DNA of 11,045 nucleotides from Bacteroidota bacterium (GCA_024643595.1 JAHEMS010000073.1:1-11045); one strand, 5' to 3'. Positions 1 through 7,606 are shown, counted from the first letter of the stretch. Notes: generated from the sequence alone by a model not told the origin. Numbers and translations are program-made.

Positions 1-1
1 C

Positions 2-1642
2 CAACGATTGAAGCAATACCGCAGCGACGGGGATGTGTTTTTCAAGCTTTTACTGAAAGGAGAAATCAGTGATCAAAATAGTCCATCCATCTCGGTAGAA
101 TTTGGCTGTAAAAACACCACCCTATACCATCCTGAATATAAAACACAAATTAAAAATGCTAACCTGAAAGGATCATTTGTTAGTCCGTCCATCTCCTCCT
201 TTTCTCGCGCTGAATTATTTCTTAGTGACGTGAATGGCAAACTTAATGATCAGGTGTTCAACGCTGACCTGTCGATACGCGGATTCGATGACCCCTTCAT
301 CATGTTCGATTTTAATGGAGATCTTGATGCCGCTTCTATTTTTAATTTTTATCCGGTTTCCGGATTGTCGTCAGTAAGCGGCAACCTATCAGCGGATATA
401 TCTTTCAAAGGGCAAACGTCCATGCTTAAAAAGAAAACTACCGTTCAAAGTGTGAAGACAAACGGAGCCATAGTGATGAGTAACCTTAACTTTGCCTATG
501 GATCACATCAGGTCCGCTTAAAGGATGTTAACGGCACACTGCAATTTAATAATCATGATCTGGCCTTAAGCAACGTAACCGGATACCTTGAAAACAGTGA
601 TTTTCATCTAAACGGATTTTTCAAAAACATCATCACCTTTCTGCTGTTTGAAGAACAACCTATTGGAATTGAAACCGATCTACGGTCGGAATTCCTGGAT
701 CTCGATCAACTTTTCGCCATCGCATTTGGCGAAGAACAATCTAAAAACTATCATTTTAGTATTTCACCCGATGTACAACTCAATTTTAATTGTGATGTAA
801 AACGAATGAAATATAAGCGCTTCAAACCATCCAAAATGAAGGGCGATTTGCTGGTTAAAAACCAGGTTGCTGTTTCCCGGAATATTACTATGGATGCTCT
901 TGGAGGTACCTTGAAATTTAATGGAATTGTAGACGCCAAAAATCCCAAGACCATTGATGTGGTGAGCTCTTTTGTTCTTAATGGCATATATCTTGACAGC
1001 GTGTTCTATGTATTCGAAAATTTTTATCAGGATTTTATTCAGGACAAGCATTTGAAGGGTCAAGTCTTTGCTGATGTTGAGCTGGAGATGGTATTGAATG
1101 AGCAACTTCATTTAATACCTTCTACACTAATTTCAGACATTAGCGCTACCATTAAAAACGGTGAACTCAACAATTTTGAACCCATGAAGAAGCTGAACAA
1201 GTACATTGATGATGAAAGTCTCAGCAAGCTGCGTTTTGCGGATTTGAAAAATGAAATTCACATAGAGAACAAAACCATTTATATCCCCCAGATGGATATT
1301 AAAAGCAATGCCACTGAGATTCGTTTAAGCGGAACTCATTCATTCGATCAACATATTGATTATCGTGTTGTTGCTCCGTTGCGAGGTAAAAAGAAAATTG
1401 ATCCGGATGAAGCTTTTGGTGCCATTGAAGACGATGGTTCGGGGAAACCAAAAATATTTTTAAAAATAACGGGGACCACCGATAAGTATGTGGTTAATTT
1501 AGATCAGGATGCGGTAAAGAAAAAAATTGCAGGTGACCTTAAAAAAGAGGTTCAGGAATTGAAAGATGCCTTTAAACAAAAAGGAATCAAAAAGAAGAAA
1601 GAGCTCGAATTATCAGAAGAAGAGTTTGACTGGGAACATTAA
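2..1642 (+). CDS. AsmA-like envelope protein, C-terminal portion (5' truncated by window edge)
   Basis: The reading frame is open to the left edge, so the start lies outside the window; the in-frame TTG near the edge is probably internal. About 546 residues are visible. They are rich in alternating polar/hydrophobic beta-strand stretches with repeated 'L.LSNV.G.L' and 'LRLSGTHSFDQHIDYRVVAPL'-like patterns. The segment around visible residues 380-470 (GELNNFEPMKKLNKYI, then a beta-rich stretch about lowering and testing against a linker) matches what I know of the AsmA_2 C-terminal region of Bacteroidota proteins. AsmA/TamB-like proteins are envelope-anchored and thought to take part in lipid transport or outer-membrane homeostasis; an N-terminal membrane helix would be expected upstream of the window. 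The last ~45 residues are unusually charged (runs of K and E) and probably helical. The stop codon interlocks with that of the convergent mazG. Family assignment is fairly sure; the precise function is not known. Confidence 0.8.
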   Translation, partial: QRLKQYRSDGDVFFKLLLKGEISDQNSPSISVEFGCKNTTLYHPEYKTQIKNANLKGSFVSPSISSFSRAELFLSDVNGKLNDQVFNADLSIRGFDDPFIMFDFNGDLDAASIFNFYPVSGLSSVSGNLSADISFKGQTSMLKKKTTVQSVKTNGAIVMSNLNFAYGSHQVRLKDVNGTLQFNNHDLALSNVTGYLENSDFHLNGFFKNIITFLLFEEQPIGIETDLRSEFLDLDQLFAIAFGEEQSKNYHFSISPDVQLNFNCDVKRMKYKRFKPSKMKGDLLVKNQVAVSRNITMDALGGTLKFNGIVDAKNPKTIDVVSSFVLNGIYLDSVFYVFENFYQDFIQDKHLKGQVFADVELEMVLNEQLHLIPSTLISDISATIKNGELNNFEPMKKLNKYIDDESLSKLRFADLKNEIHIENKTIYIPQMDIKSNATEIRLSGTHSFDQHIDYRVVAPLRGKKKIDPDEAFGAIEDDGSGKPKIFLKITGTTDKYVVNLDQDAVKKKIAGDLKKEVQELKDAFKQKGIKKKKELELSEEEFDWEH

Positions 1643-2445
1643 ATATCCTTTGCTTTATTCCAGTATTCATCCATTTCCTCCAAACTCATGTGCCCCATCT
1701 GCTTACCCTCTTTGGCAGATTCTGTTTCCAGGTATTGAAACCGCTTAATGAATTTTTTATTCGTCCGCTCCAATGCTTCTTCCGGATCAATGTTAATGAA
1801 CCGGGCATAATTCACCAGCGAAAAAAGTAAATCACCAAATTCAGCCAACACCTTCTCCTGATCAATCCCTTGATTCCCTTCCGCGTTAAATTCATTTTTA
1901 AATTCTTGCATTTCTTCCTCTACCTTTTGCCAAACTTGCTCCTTCCTTTCCCAATCAAAGCCAACGCCTCTTGCCTTATCCTGAATACGGATTGCCTTGA
2001 CTAAAGCCGGAAGTGTCTTGGGCACCCCTTCCAAAACAGATTTATTTCCAGTTCTTAATTTTATTTTCTCCCAGTTCTCTTTCACCATTTTTTCATCAGT
2101 CACAACTACATCTCCATATACGTGCGGATGGCGCTCAATAAGTTTATCACAAATTGAGTTTAATACATCCGCTATATCAAACGCCTGGAGTTCAGAACCG
2201 ATTCGTGCATAAAAAGTCAAATGCAACATGAGATCGCCCAATTCTTTTTTTACTTCATTCAAATCTCCTTCCAGAATAGCATCCGATAGTTCATAGGTTT
2301 CTTCGATTGTTAGATGCCTGAGGGTTTCCATCGTCTGCTTCTTATCCCAGGGGCAATTTTCACGCAATTCGTCCATAACAGTAAGGAGGCGATCAAATGC
2401 TTTCAGTTTTGCTTCGCGGTTTAAATCAGGGGCAGAAAGTGACAT
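1639..2445 (-). CDS. mazG: Nucleoside triphosphate pyrophosphohydrolase MazG
   Basis: This 268-residue protein has the usual length of the two-domain MazG family (E. coli MazG is 263 residues). MazG hydrolyses (d)NTPs to the monophosphate and pyrophosphate in the cytoplasm, which cleans the nucleotide pool; in E. coli it also affects ppGpp levels. The first MazG domain shows CPWD (31-34), the metal-binding EETYE (48-52) and the partner KKELGD (66-71). RHPHVYGD follows near 105-112. The second domain begins after KARGVGFDW and carries EEEMQEF and EFGDLLFSLVNYAR with a second set of acidic metal ligands, so both sites look intact. The ATG is preceded by a purine-rich AAGGA-like stretch and fits the family N-terminus (DRLL.VMDELR..CPWD). 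It converges on the AsmA-like gene and is divergent from the small membrane protein gene. Confidence 0.96.
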   Translation of the reverse strand: MSLSAPDLNREAKLKAFDRLLTVMDELRENCPWDKKQTMETLRHLTIEETYELSDAILEGDLNEVKKELGDLMLHLTFYARIGSELQAFDIADVLNSICDKLIERHPHVYGDVVVTDEKMVKENWEKIKLRTGNKSVLEGVPKTLPALVKAIRIQDKARGVGFDWERKEQVWQKVEEEMQEFKNEFNAEGNQGIDQEKVLAEFGDLLFSLVNYARFINIDPEEALERTNKKFIKRFQYLETESAKEGKQMGHMSLEEMDEYWNKAKDI

Positions 2446-2470
2446 TTTTTTCCTTTTTTAATTCTTGATG

Positions 2471-2478
2471 TAAACTTA
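2471..2478 (-). promoter_or_regulatory. Possible -7 element for mazG
   Basis: On the minus strand this reads TAAGTTTA, a 7/8 match to the Bacteroidota -7 consensus TAnnTTTG, with 25 nt between it and the mazG ATG. That is nearly the same spacing as the two perfect elements elsewhere in the window. I did not find a convincing -33 TTG at the proper distance, so this is tentative. Confidence 0.35.
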
Positions 2479-2497
2479 ACAATTGAATGAGGTGTTG

Positions 2498-2505
2498 TAC
2501 TTTTG
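2498..2505 (+). promoter_or_regulatory. -7 promoter element (TActTTTG) for the small membrane protein
   Basis: This is a perfect match to the Bacteroidota primary sigma-factor -7 consensus TAnnTTTG. It ends 26 nt before the ATG at 2532. Transcription starting a few bases downstream would begin after the earlier in-frame ATG at 2487, so the element argues that translation begins at 2532. No strong -33 TTG is visible at standard spacing. Confidence 0.6.
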
Positions 2506-2531
2506 TCACTGGAAAAATTCGTAATTATATC

Positions 2532-2768
2532 ATGATCGTTTTTCTGTTTACCATAGGAATCTTTGCCTTATTCTTCATTCTGATGTCAGTTCGATTGTTC
2601 TTTGTCAAGAGTGGTGAATTTAGAGGAACATGCGCTACCCAAAGCCCATTTCTTGCAAAAGAAGGCATCACTTGCGGTTACTGTGGTAAAGTAATAGGAG
2701 AAGGTGAAGCCTGTGGCGATCCCGAAAAATCGACAACAACCGTAATGCCTGAAATCAAAAAGAAGTAG
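2532..2768 (+). CDS. Small one-helix membrane protein with four cysteines
   Basis: From the ATG at 2532 the product is 78 residues. Residues 2-24 form a strongly hydrophobic helix (VFLFTIGIFALFFILMSVRLFF), followed by a short soluble domain. That domain has Cys34, Cys48, Cys51 and Cys61, including a CGYCGK knuckle, and ends in a lysine tail. The C-x13-C-x2-C-x9-C spacing could bind zinc or another metal, or form disulfides, depending on which side of the membrane it faces. An in-frame ATG at 2487 would add 15 residues, but it lies upstream of the -7 element at 2498-2505 and would put polar residues ahead of the helix, so I prefer 2532. The protein resembles small 'membrane or secreted protein' entries I recall from Cytophagales; no function is known to me. 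It lies between mazG (divergent) and glmM, which has its own promoter. Confidence 0.75.
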   Translation: MIVFLFTIGIFALFFILMSVRLFFVKSGEFRGTCATQSPFLAKEGITCGYCGKVIGEGEACGDPEKSTTTVMPEIKKK

Positions 2769-2828
2769 GCTTTTTACAACGACTTGTAGGTCCATCACCT
2801 TAATCATGCCTTAACCTTTTAATTTTAT

Positions 2829-2836
2829 TAGATTTG
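2829..2836 (+). promoter_or_regulatory. -7 promoter element (TAgaTTTG) for glmM and the cysteine desulfurase
   Basis: This is a perfect TAnnTTTG match placed 26 nt before the TTG start of glmM, exactly the spacing seen for the small membrane protein gene. It supports the TTG as the real initiator and suggests that glmM and the cysteine desulfurase 44 nt after it are transcribed from here. A matching -33 TTG at standard distance is not evident. Confidence 0.6.
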
Positions 2837-2862
2837 AGGTCTCACTTTTAAAAATCACAACC

Positions 2863-4248
2863 TTGACCTTAATTAAATCTATTTCCGGCATACGAGGGAC
2901 CATCGGTGGTACCCCTGGTGATGCGCTTACCCCTGTTGATGCCGTAAAATTCGCAGCGGCCTACGGCACATGGATCAAATCGCGCAAAGGAAAAAAAGTG
3001 GTGATTGGCCGTGATGCGCGACCCTCTGGTGAAATGATTAGCCAACTGGTTGCATCAACACTTCAGGGTCTTGGATTACATGTTATTGATTTAGGATTAT
3101 CCACCACCCCCACTGTTGAAGTAGCCGTCACCAAAGAAAGAGCAGCTGGGGGAATTATTCTAACAGCAAGTCACAATCTTGTACAATGGAATGCATTAAA
3201 GTTATTAAATGAAAAAGGAGAATTTCTTTCTGCCAATGATGGTCATGAACTGTTGAAAATTGCTCAACATGACAATTTTGACTTTGCCACTGTTGATCGA
3301 TTAGGATCCTATACTCGCAATGATAGTTATATAAAAAAGCATATCGAACTTATTTTAAAACATAAGTTCGTCGACAAGAAGGCTATTCAGAGTGCCAAAT
3401 TTAAAATAGCCATTGACTCCGTGAATTCTACTGGTGGAATTACGGTACCCTTGCTATTAAAAGAGCTTGGCGTGAAGAAAGTAGTTGAATTGTATTGTGA
3501 ACCCAATGGACAGTTTCCGCATAATCCAGAACCTTTGCCTGAACATCTTACTGTCATAAGCAAAACTGTAAAACAGCAAAACTGTGACTTGGGCATTGTG
3601 GTTGATCCGGATGTAGATCGTCTTGCATTAATACAGGAAGATGGAAAGCCTTTTGGAGAAGAGTACACGTTAGTAGCGGTGGCTGATTATATCCTTAGCA
3701 AAAGGAAAGGCAATACTGTTTCCAACTTATCATCAACTCGTGCTTTGCGCGATGTTACCGAAAGCCGGGGAGGTAGCTATTTCGCTGCGGCTGTAGGAGA
3801 AGTAAATGTGGTTACTAAAATGAAAGAATTTAAAGCAGTGATTGGTGGCGAGGGCAATGGTGGCATCATTGTTCCAGACTTTCATTATGGCCGCGATGCT
3901 TTAATGGGCATTGCCTTGTTTCTAACTCATCTTGCCAAATCAAAAATGAAGGCATCCGAATTACGAAAATCCTATCCAGCCTACTTTATTTCAAAAAATA
4001 AAATTGAACTGACTCAAAAAATCAATGTTGATGAGGTCCTTGAAAAAGTGAAAGCTAAATATGCACAAGAGAACATTAATACGATTGACGGAGTAAAGAT
4101 TGATTTCGAAAGTGAAAAGGAGTGGGTTCATTTGCGTAAGAGCAATACGGAGCCGATCATTCGAATCTATGCTGAATCACAAAACGAAAAGAAAGCCAGT
4201 GAATTGGCCCAACGTATTATTAACGACATTAATGAAATAATTAACTAA
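2863..4248 (+). CDS. glmM: Phosphoglucosamine mutase (GlmM type, alpha-D-phosphohexomutase family)
   Basis: GlmM interconverts glucosamine-6-phosphate and glucosamine-1-phosphate on the route to UDP-GlcNAc for peptidoglycan and lipopolysaccharide. The 461-residue protein has all four phosphohexomutase domains. The N-terminus SGIRGTIGG is at 8-16, the phosphoserine loop TASHN at 101-105 (catalytic Ser103), and the magnesium site DPDVDR has Asp248, Asp250 and Asp252. The sugar-specificity loop GEGNGG is at 329-334, and the phosphate-binding loop RKSNTEP at 425-431. The specificity loop differs from the GEQSGH of E. coli GlmM and is closer to that of archaeal-type enzymes, so phosphomannomutase or phosphoglucomutase activity cannot be excluded. 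Translation begins at TTG: no ATG or GTG lies near the conserved N-terminus, and a perfect promoter element sits upstream. The downstream cysteine desulfurase is probably co-transcribed. Confidence 0.92.
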   Translation: MTLIKSISGIRGTIGGTPGDALTPVDAVKFAAAYGTWIKSRKGKKVVIGRDARPSGEMISQLVASTLQGLGLHVIDLGLSTTPTVEVAVTKERAAGGIILTASHNLVQWNALKLLNEKGEFLSANDGHELLKIAQHDNFDFATVDRLGSYTRNDSYIKKHIELILKHKFVDKKAIQSAKFKIAIDSVNSTGGITVPLLLKELGVKKVVELYCEPNGQFPHNPEPLPEHLTVISKTVKQQNCDLGIVVDPDVDRLALIQEDGKPFGEEYTLVAVADYILSKRKGNTVSNLSSTRALRDVTESRGGSYFAAAVGEVNVVTKMKEFKAVIGGEGNGGIIVPDFHYGRDALMGIALFLTHLAKSKMKASELRKSYPAYFISKNKIELTQKINVDEVLEKVKAKYAQENINTIDGVKIDFESEKEWVHLRKSNTEPIIRIYAESQNEKKASELAQRIINDINEIIN

Positions 4249-4292
4249 GGAAGAATACGTTAAACCGCGAAGAATTATAATTCGAAATTGAA

Positions 4293-5432
4293 ATGAGAGT
4301 CTATCTCGATAATGCCGCCACCACTCCATTAGATCCAGAAGTATTCGAGGCCATGAAGCCATTTATGATCGAAGATTTTGGCAATCCTTCCTCCACGCAC
4401 GCCCATGGCAGGAAAGTAAGAGCTGCTATTGAATCTGCCCGTAAAAAAATTGCTGAATTTCTTAACTGCACGCCAGGTGAAATCATATTTACATCGGGAG
4501 GAACAGAAGCAGACAATTGTATTATTCGCTCTGCTATTGAAACGCATCAACTTAAACATGGAATCACATCATCTATCGAACATCATGCGGTAACGCATTC
4601 ATTGGAATTGATGGAGAGACAAGGGTTAATTCAGTTACACCACGTACAATTGACTTCAGACGGTGATGTAGACCTAACTCATCTTGAGGAATTACTCCAA
4701 TTGTATCCAGCGGCTGTGGTGTCCTTAATGGAAGCCAATAATGAAATCGGAAACCTACTTGATATAGAAAAGGTGGGGCAATTGTGTGAGAAATATCAGG
4801 CCTATTTTCATTCGGATACGGTACAATCTATAGGACACTATCGCCATGATTTGAAGAAGCTTAACGTACACGGTATGGCCGCAGCGGCTCATAAATTCCA
4901 TGGCCCGAAAGGAGTTGGATTCATGTATCTCAATAAAGGCAAAAAAATTCAGCCTTTCATGCAGGGCGGTCCGCAGGAACGCAACATGCGTGGCGGCACT
5001 GAAAATGTTTATGGTATTATTGGTTTGGCAAAAGCCTTGGAAATCTGTTACCAAAACCTCGATGAGCACAAGGCTTATATTGAAAGTTTGAAAAGACATA
5101 TGATTGTCCGACTAAAGGCAATCCTGCCAGGAGTTATGTTTCATGGTCAATCGGCTAATCTTGACAAAAGCCTTTACACTGTATTGAACGTCTCCCTTCC
5201 CGAATCAACTGAGAATGATATGCTGTTGTTCAATCTTGATTTACAAGGGATTTCAGTATCTGGAGGCAGCGCTTGTGCGAGTGGTGCCTCAACCGGATCG
5301 CATGTATTGGGCGCTGTATATCCAAACTCAAAGCGAGGTGCAGTTCGTTTCTCATTTAGTAAGTTCAATACCCTATCGGAGATTGATTTCGTAGCTGAAA
5401 AACTTGCCGAAATATATAACGTTCCTGTTTAG
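4293..5432 (+). CDS. Cysteine desulfurase, IscS/NifS type
   Basis: This is a pyridoxal-phosphate enzyme of the class V aminotransferase fold. It removes sulfur from L-cysteine to give alanine and an enzyme persulfide used for Fe-S clusters or tRNA thiolation. The 379 residues start with YLDNAATTPLDP (4-15). GGTEADN (69-75) and EHHA (96-99) contact PLP, ANNEIG is at 148-153, and the HSDTVQ segment (173-178) holds the PLP Asp175. Lys201 in AAHKFHGPKG forms the Schiff base, and Cys328 in GGSACASG is the persulfide cysteine on the flexible loop. The loop length marks it as group I (IscS/NifS), not SufS. No iscU, suf or thiI gene lies beside it, so its sulfur acceptor cannot be inferred here. It lies 44 nt after glmM on the same strand, and its TAG stop interlocks with the stop of the convergent CoA-transferase. 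Confidence 0.93.
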   Translation: MRVYLDNAATTPLDPEVFEAMKPFMIEDFGNPSSTHAHGRKVRAAIESARKKIAEFLNCTPGEIIFTSGGTEADNCIIRSAIETHQLKHGITSSIEHHAVTHSLELMERQGLIQLHHVQLTSDGDVDLTHLEELLQLYPAAVVSLMEANNEIGNLLDIEKVGQLCEKYQAYFHSDTVQSIGHYRHDLKKLNVHGMAAAAHKFHGPKGVGFMYLNKGKKIQPFMQGGPQERNMRGGTENVYGIIGLAKALEICYQNLDEHKAYIESLKRHMIVRLKAILPGVMFHGQSANLDKSLYTVLNVSLPESTENDMLLFNLDLQGISVSGGSACASGASTGSHVLGAVYPNSKRGAVRFSFSKFNTLSEIDFVAEKLAEIYNVPV

Positions 5433-6724
5433 CGGATAGGAAATTGATGACTTCCAAAACGCTTGATTATTTCTTTCTCTATTTCATCCCGATGAGCAGG
5501 GTGTGCAATACTCATTAGCGCCAATGCCCGTTGATGTAAATTTTTTCCATAAAGATAAGCCACTCCGTATTCGGTAACCACATAGTGCACATGAGCTCGC
5601 GTAGTAACAACGCCCGCCCCCTGTCTTAAGAAGGGAACAATTTTCGACTCTCCTTTTTTCGTTACAGAAGAAAGAGCAATAATCGGCTTCCCTCCCTCTG
5701 ACAAGGATGCCCCTCGAATAAAATCCATTTGGCCGCCTACCCCCGAAAACTGGTACGTACCGATGGAATCAGCACAGACCTGGCCCGTAAGGTCAATCTC
5801 TATAGCACTATTAATTGCTACCACTTTGGGGTTGGATCGGATAACTCTCCCATCATTTACATAATCAGCCTCCAAAAATGCAAAACCGGGATTATCATCA
5901 ATGTAAGTATATAGCCTATTCGTGCCCAAGGCAAATGAGCTTACTACTTTTCCTCTATGTTTCTTCTTATAAGCGTTGGTAACCACCCCCTGTTCAATCA
6001 AGTCAATAACCCCATCTGAAAACATCTCCGTATGAACGCCTAGATCCTTGCAATGCCCCAATGATTGAAGCACGGAATCGGGAATGGCACCGATTCCAAC
6101 TTGCAGTGTTGATCTGTCCTCTATTAGTTCTGCTATTTTTTTCCCAATAGTTATTTCCGCTGCAGTCGTTCTTGATTTGTAATCCACCTCGGGTAATAAA
6201 TCTTTGACCTCGACCATCGCATCGAGTTTACTCACATGAATAAATCCATCACCATGCGTGCGAGGGACATTCGAATTTACCTGGGCTATTATTTTTCTTG
6301 AATGTTTCACCGCTGACTTGGCTACATCTACTGAGGTTCCTAACGAACAAAAACCATGCTTGTCGGGTTGCGATACCTGAATCATGGAGACATTAATCGG
6401 CAATATTCCTTTCTCAAAAAGTTTAGAAATTTCGCTAAGAAAGATGGGTATGTATTCACCATTTTCACTGTTGATACAGCTCCTTATATTTTCGCTGACA
6501 AAAAGAGAATTGAAATAAAAGCGATCTTTAAATTCAGGTTTAGCAATATCCAATTGTCCCATGGTGCTGATTGCAAGCATTTCCACATTGCGCAAATGAT
6601 CTGATTCCGCTGCCAGTGCTTTCAGCAAAGTAATAGGGGTAGCCGCGCTACCATGAATAAAAACACGATCTCCGGAATTAATTAATTTAATTGCGTCTTC
6701 CGCTTTCTTGTAGGGCAAATTCAT
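5429..6724 (-). CDS. Acetyl-CoA hydrolase / CoA-transferase family protein
   Basis: The 431-residue protein belongs to the family of 4-hydroxybutyrate, butyryl-CoA:acetate and succinyl-CoA:acetate CoA-transferases, which move CoA between acyl groups through a glutamyl-CoA thioester. The N-terminal half (about 1-190) includes VSQPDKHGFCSLGTSVD, typical of the first domain. The C-terminal domain has GIGAIPDSVL (210-219), the catalytic glutamate Glu233 in GVHTEMFSDG, and the oxyanion/CoA loop SGVGGQMDFIRGA (327 onward). EYGVAYLYGKNLHQRA and AHPAHR near the end are also family hallmarks. The length agrees with the 4-hydroxybutyrate CoA-transferase subgroup. Substrates cannot be read from sequence; no partner acyl-CoA dehydrogenase or thiolase is adjacent. 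The ATG is separated by 69 bp from the divergent DUF2520 gene. Confidence 0.9.
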   Translation of the reverse strand: MNLPYKKAEDAIKLINSGDRVFIHGSAATPITLLKALAAESDHLRNVEMLAISTMGQLDIAKPEFKDRFYFNSLFVSENIRSCINSENGEYIPIFLSEISKLFEKGILPINVSMIQVSQPDKHGFCSLGTSVDVAKSAVKHSRKIIAQVNSNVPRTHGDGFIHVSKLDAMVEVKDLLPEVDYKSRTTAAEITIGKKIAELIEDRSTLQVGIGAIPDSVLQSLGHCKDLGVHTEMFSDGVIDLIEQGVVTNAYKKKHRGKVVSSFALGTNRLYTYIDDNPGFAFLEADYVNDGRVIRSNPKVVAINSAIEIDLTGQVCADSIGTYQFSGVGGQMDFIRGASLSEGGKPIIALSSVTKKGESKIVPFLRQGAGVVTTRAHVHYVVTEYGVAYLYGKNLHQRALALMSIAHPAHRDEIEKEIIKRFGSHQFPIR

Positions 6725-6793
6725 GATCGAATGTAAAACGTCTTTTCACAATTACTCCTGATAATAATCAGTTTATTAATTAATTTTATTCAA

Positions 6794-7585
6794 ATGTCAG
6801 CTCCGTTTTTCGTTTCTTTTATTGGCTCAGGCAATTTAACCTGGCATCTTGCCCCTGCCCTGGATAATACCGGATACGTTGTACGTGAAGTCTATAGTCA
6901 AAATCCAAATCATGCAGAGGCAATTACTGAGCGACTTTATCAAGCTGAAGTAAAAGCTACCCTTGATTTTTCAACCAGCGATTCAAAGATTTTTGTAATC
7001 GCTGTAAATGATGATGTTATTAGTGATATCGCTCGCGAAATCATTCTCCCGGAAGACGCTATTCTTGTACACACCTCTGGAAGCCAACCAATCACCGAAC
7101 TGCAATATGCGGCTACGCAAAATCTTGGTGTATTTTATCCACTTCAAACTTTTTCAAAATCAAAAAAAGTAGAATTTAAAAATGTTCCCATTTTTATTGA
7201 GAGTTATTCTCAAGAAGCGGAGGAGGTCTTGATTCAAATGGCTAAGAGTATTAGTAAGGAAGTAAGGAAAATCGGATCGGAAGAACGAAAAGCACTTCAT
7301 GTAGCTGCTGTATTTGCCTCCAACTTTTCCAATCATATGCTAACGATCGCAAAAGACATCTTACAACAAAACAGCCTGGATTATGAATGGCTCAAACCGC
7401 TCATTACAGAAACCATCAATAAAAGTATGCATATCGGACCGGATGAAGCGCAAACAGGACCTGCTAAACGGGGTGACCTGAGTATCTTAGATAGTCATCT
7501 TGAATTTCTGCAAGAGGATAATTCCGTTGCTGAAATTTATAAATTAGTTAGCCAACATATCATCGATATGTACTATCACGAATGA
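6794..7585 (+). CDS. Rossmann-like and DUF2520 domain protein
   Basis: The 263-residue protein starts with a nucleotide-binding Rossmann fold (FIGSGNLTWHLAPAL, residues 9-23, with the GxGN turn). It continues with AVNDDVI (70-76), VHTSGS (92-97) and GVFYPLQTFSK (112-122), which recall ketopantoate reductase/pyrroline-5-carboxylate reductase-like dehydrogenases. The C-terminal half (about 130-260) is the helical DUF2520 domain with EERKALHVAAVFASNFSNHM. It is probably an NAD(P)-dependent oxidoreductase of unknown substrate, cytoplasmic and without a signal peptide. The ATG is chosen because the Rossmann strand begins directly after it. No perfect promoter element is visible in the 69-bp divergent spacer. 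A strong hairpin terminator follows the stop codon, so it appears to be transcribed alone. Confidence 0.9.
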   Translation: MSAPFFVSFIGSGNLTWHLAPALDNTGYVVREVYSQNPNHAEAITERLYQAEVKATLDFSTSDSKIFVIAVNDDVISDIAREIILPEDAILVHTSGSQPITELQYAATQNLGVFYPLQTFSKSKKVEFKNVPIFIESYSQEAEEVLIQMAKSISKEVRKIGSEERKALHVAAVFASNFSNHMLTIAKDILQQNSLDYEWLKPLITETINKSMHIGPDEAQTGPAKRGDLSILDSHLEFLQEDNSVAEIYKLVSQHIIDMYYHE

Positions 7586-7606
7586 TCCACTCAATACGGT
7601 TGGTAA

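Noticed and set aside
764..1111. Long open frame antisense to the AsmA-like gene
   Set aside because: It has no recognisable domain and overlaps a well-supported coding region, so it is a shadow frame.
2487..2531. Upstream ATG at 2487 for the small membrane protein
   Set aside because: It lies upstream of a perfect -7 element, so it would not be in the transcript, and the extra residues do not fit an N-terminal membrane helix.
2775..2788. Hairpin TACAA-CGAC-TTGTA after the small membrane protein gene as a terminator
   Set aside because: The stem is only 5 AT-rich pairs and is not followed by a T run.
4272..4283. 12-bp palindrome GAATTATAATTC between glmM and the cysteine desulfurase
   Set aside because: It is short, AT-rich and expected by chance in this composition; no promoter element accompanies it.
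4755..5099. Long open frame antisense to the cysteine desulfurase
   Set aside because: It overlaps a fully conserved enzyme with intact catalytic motifs and resembles no protein family I know.
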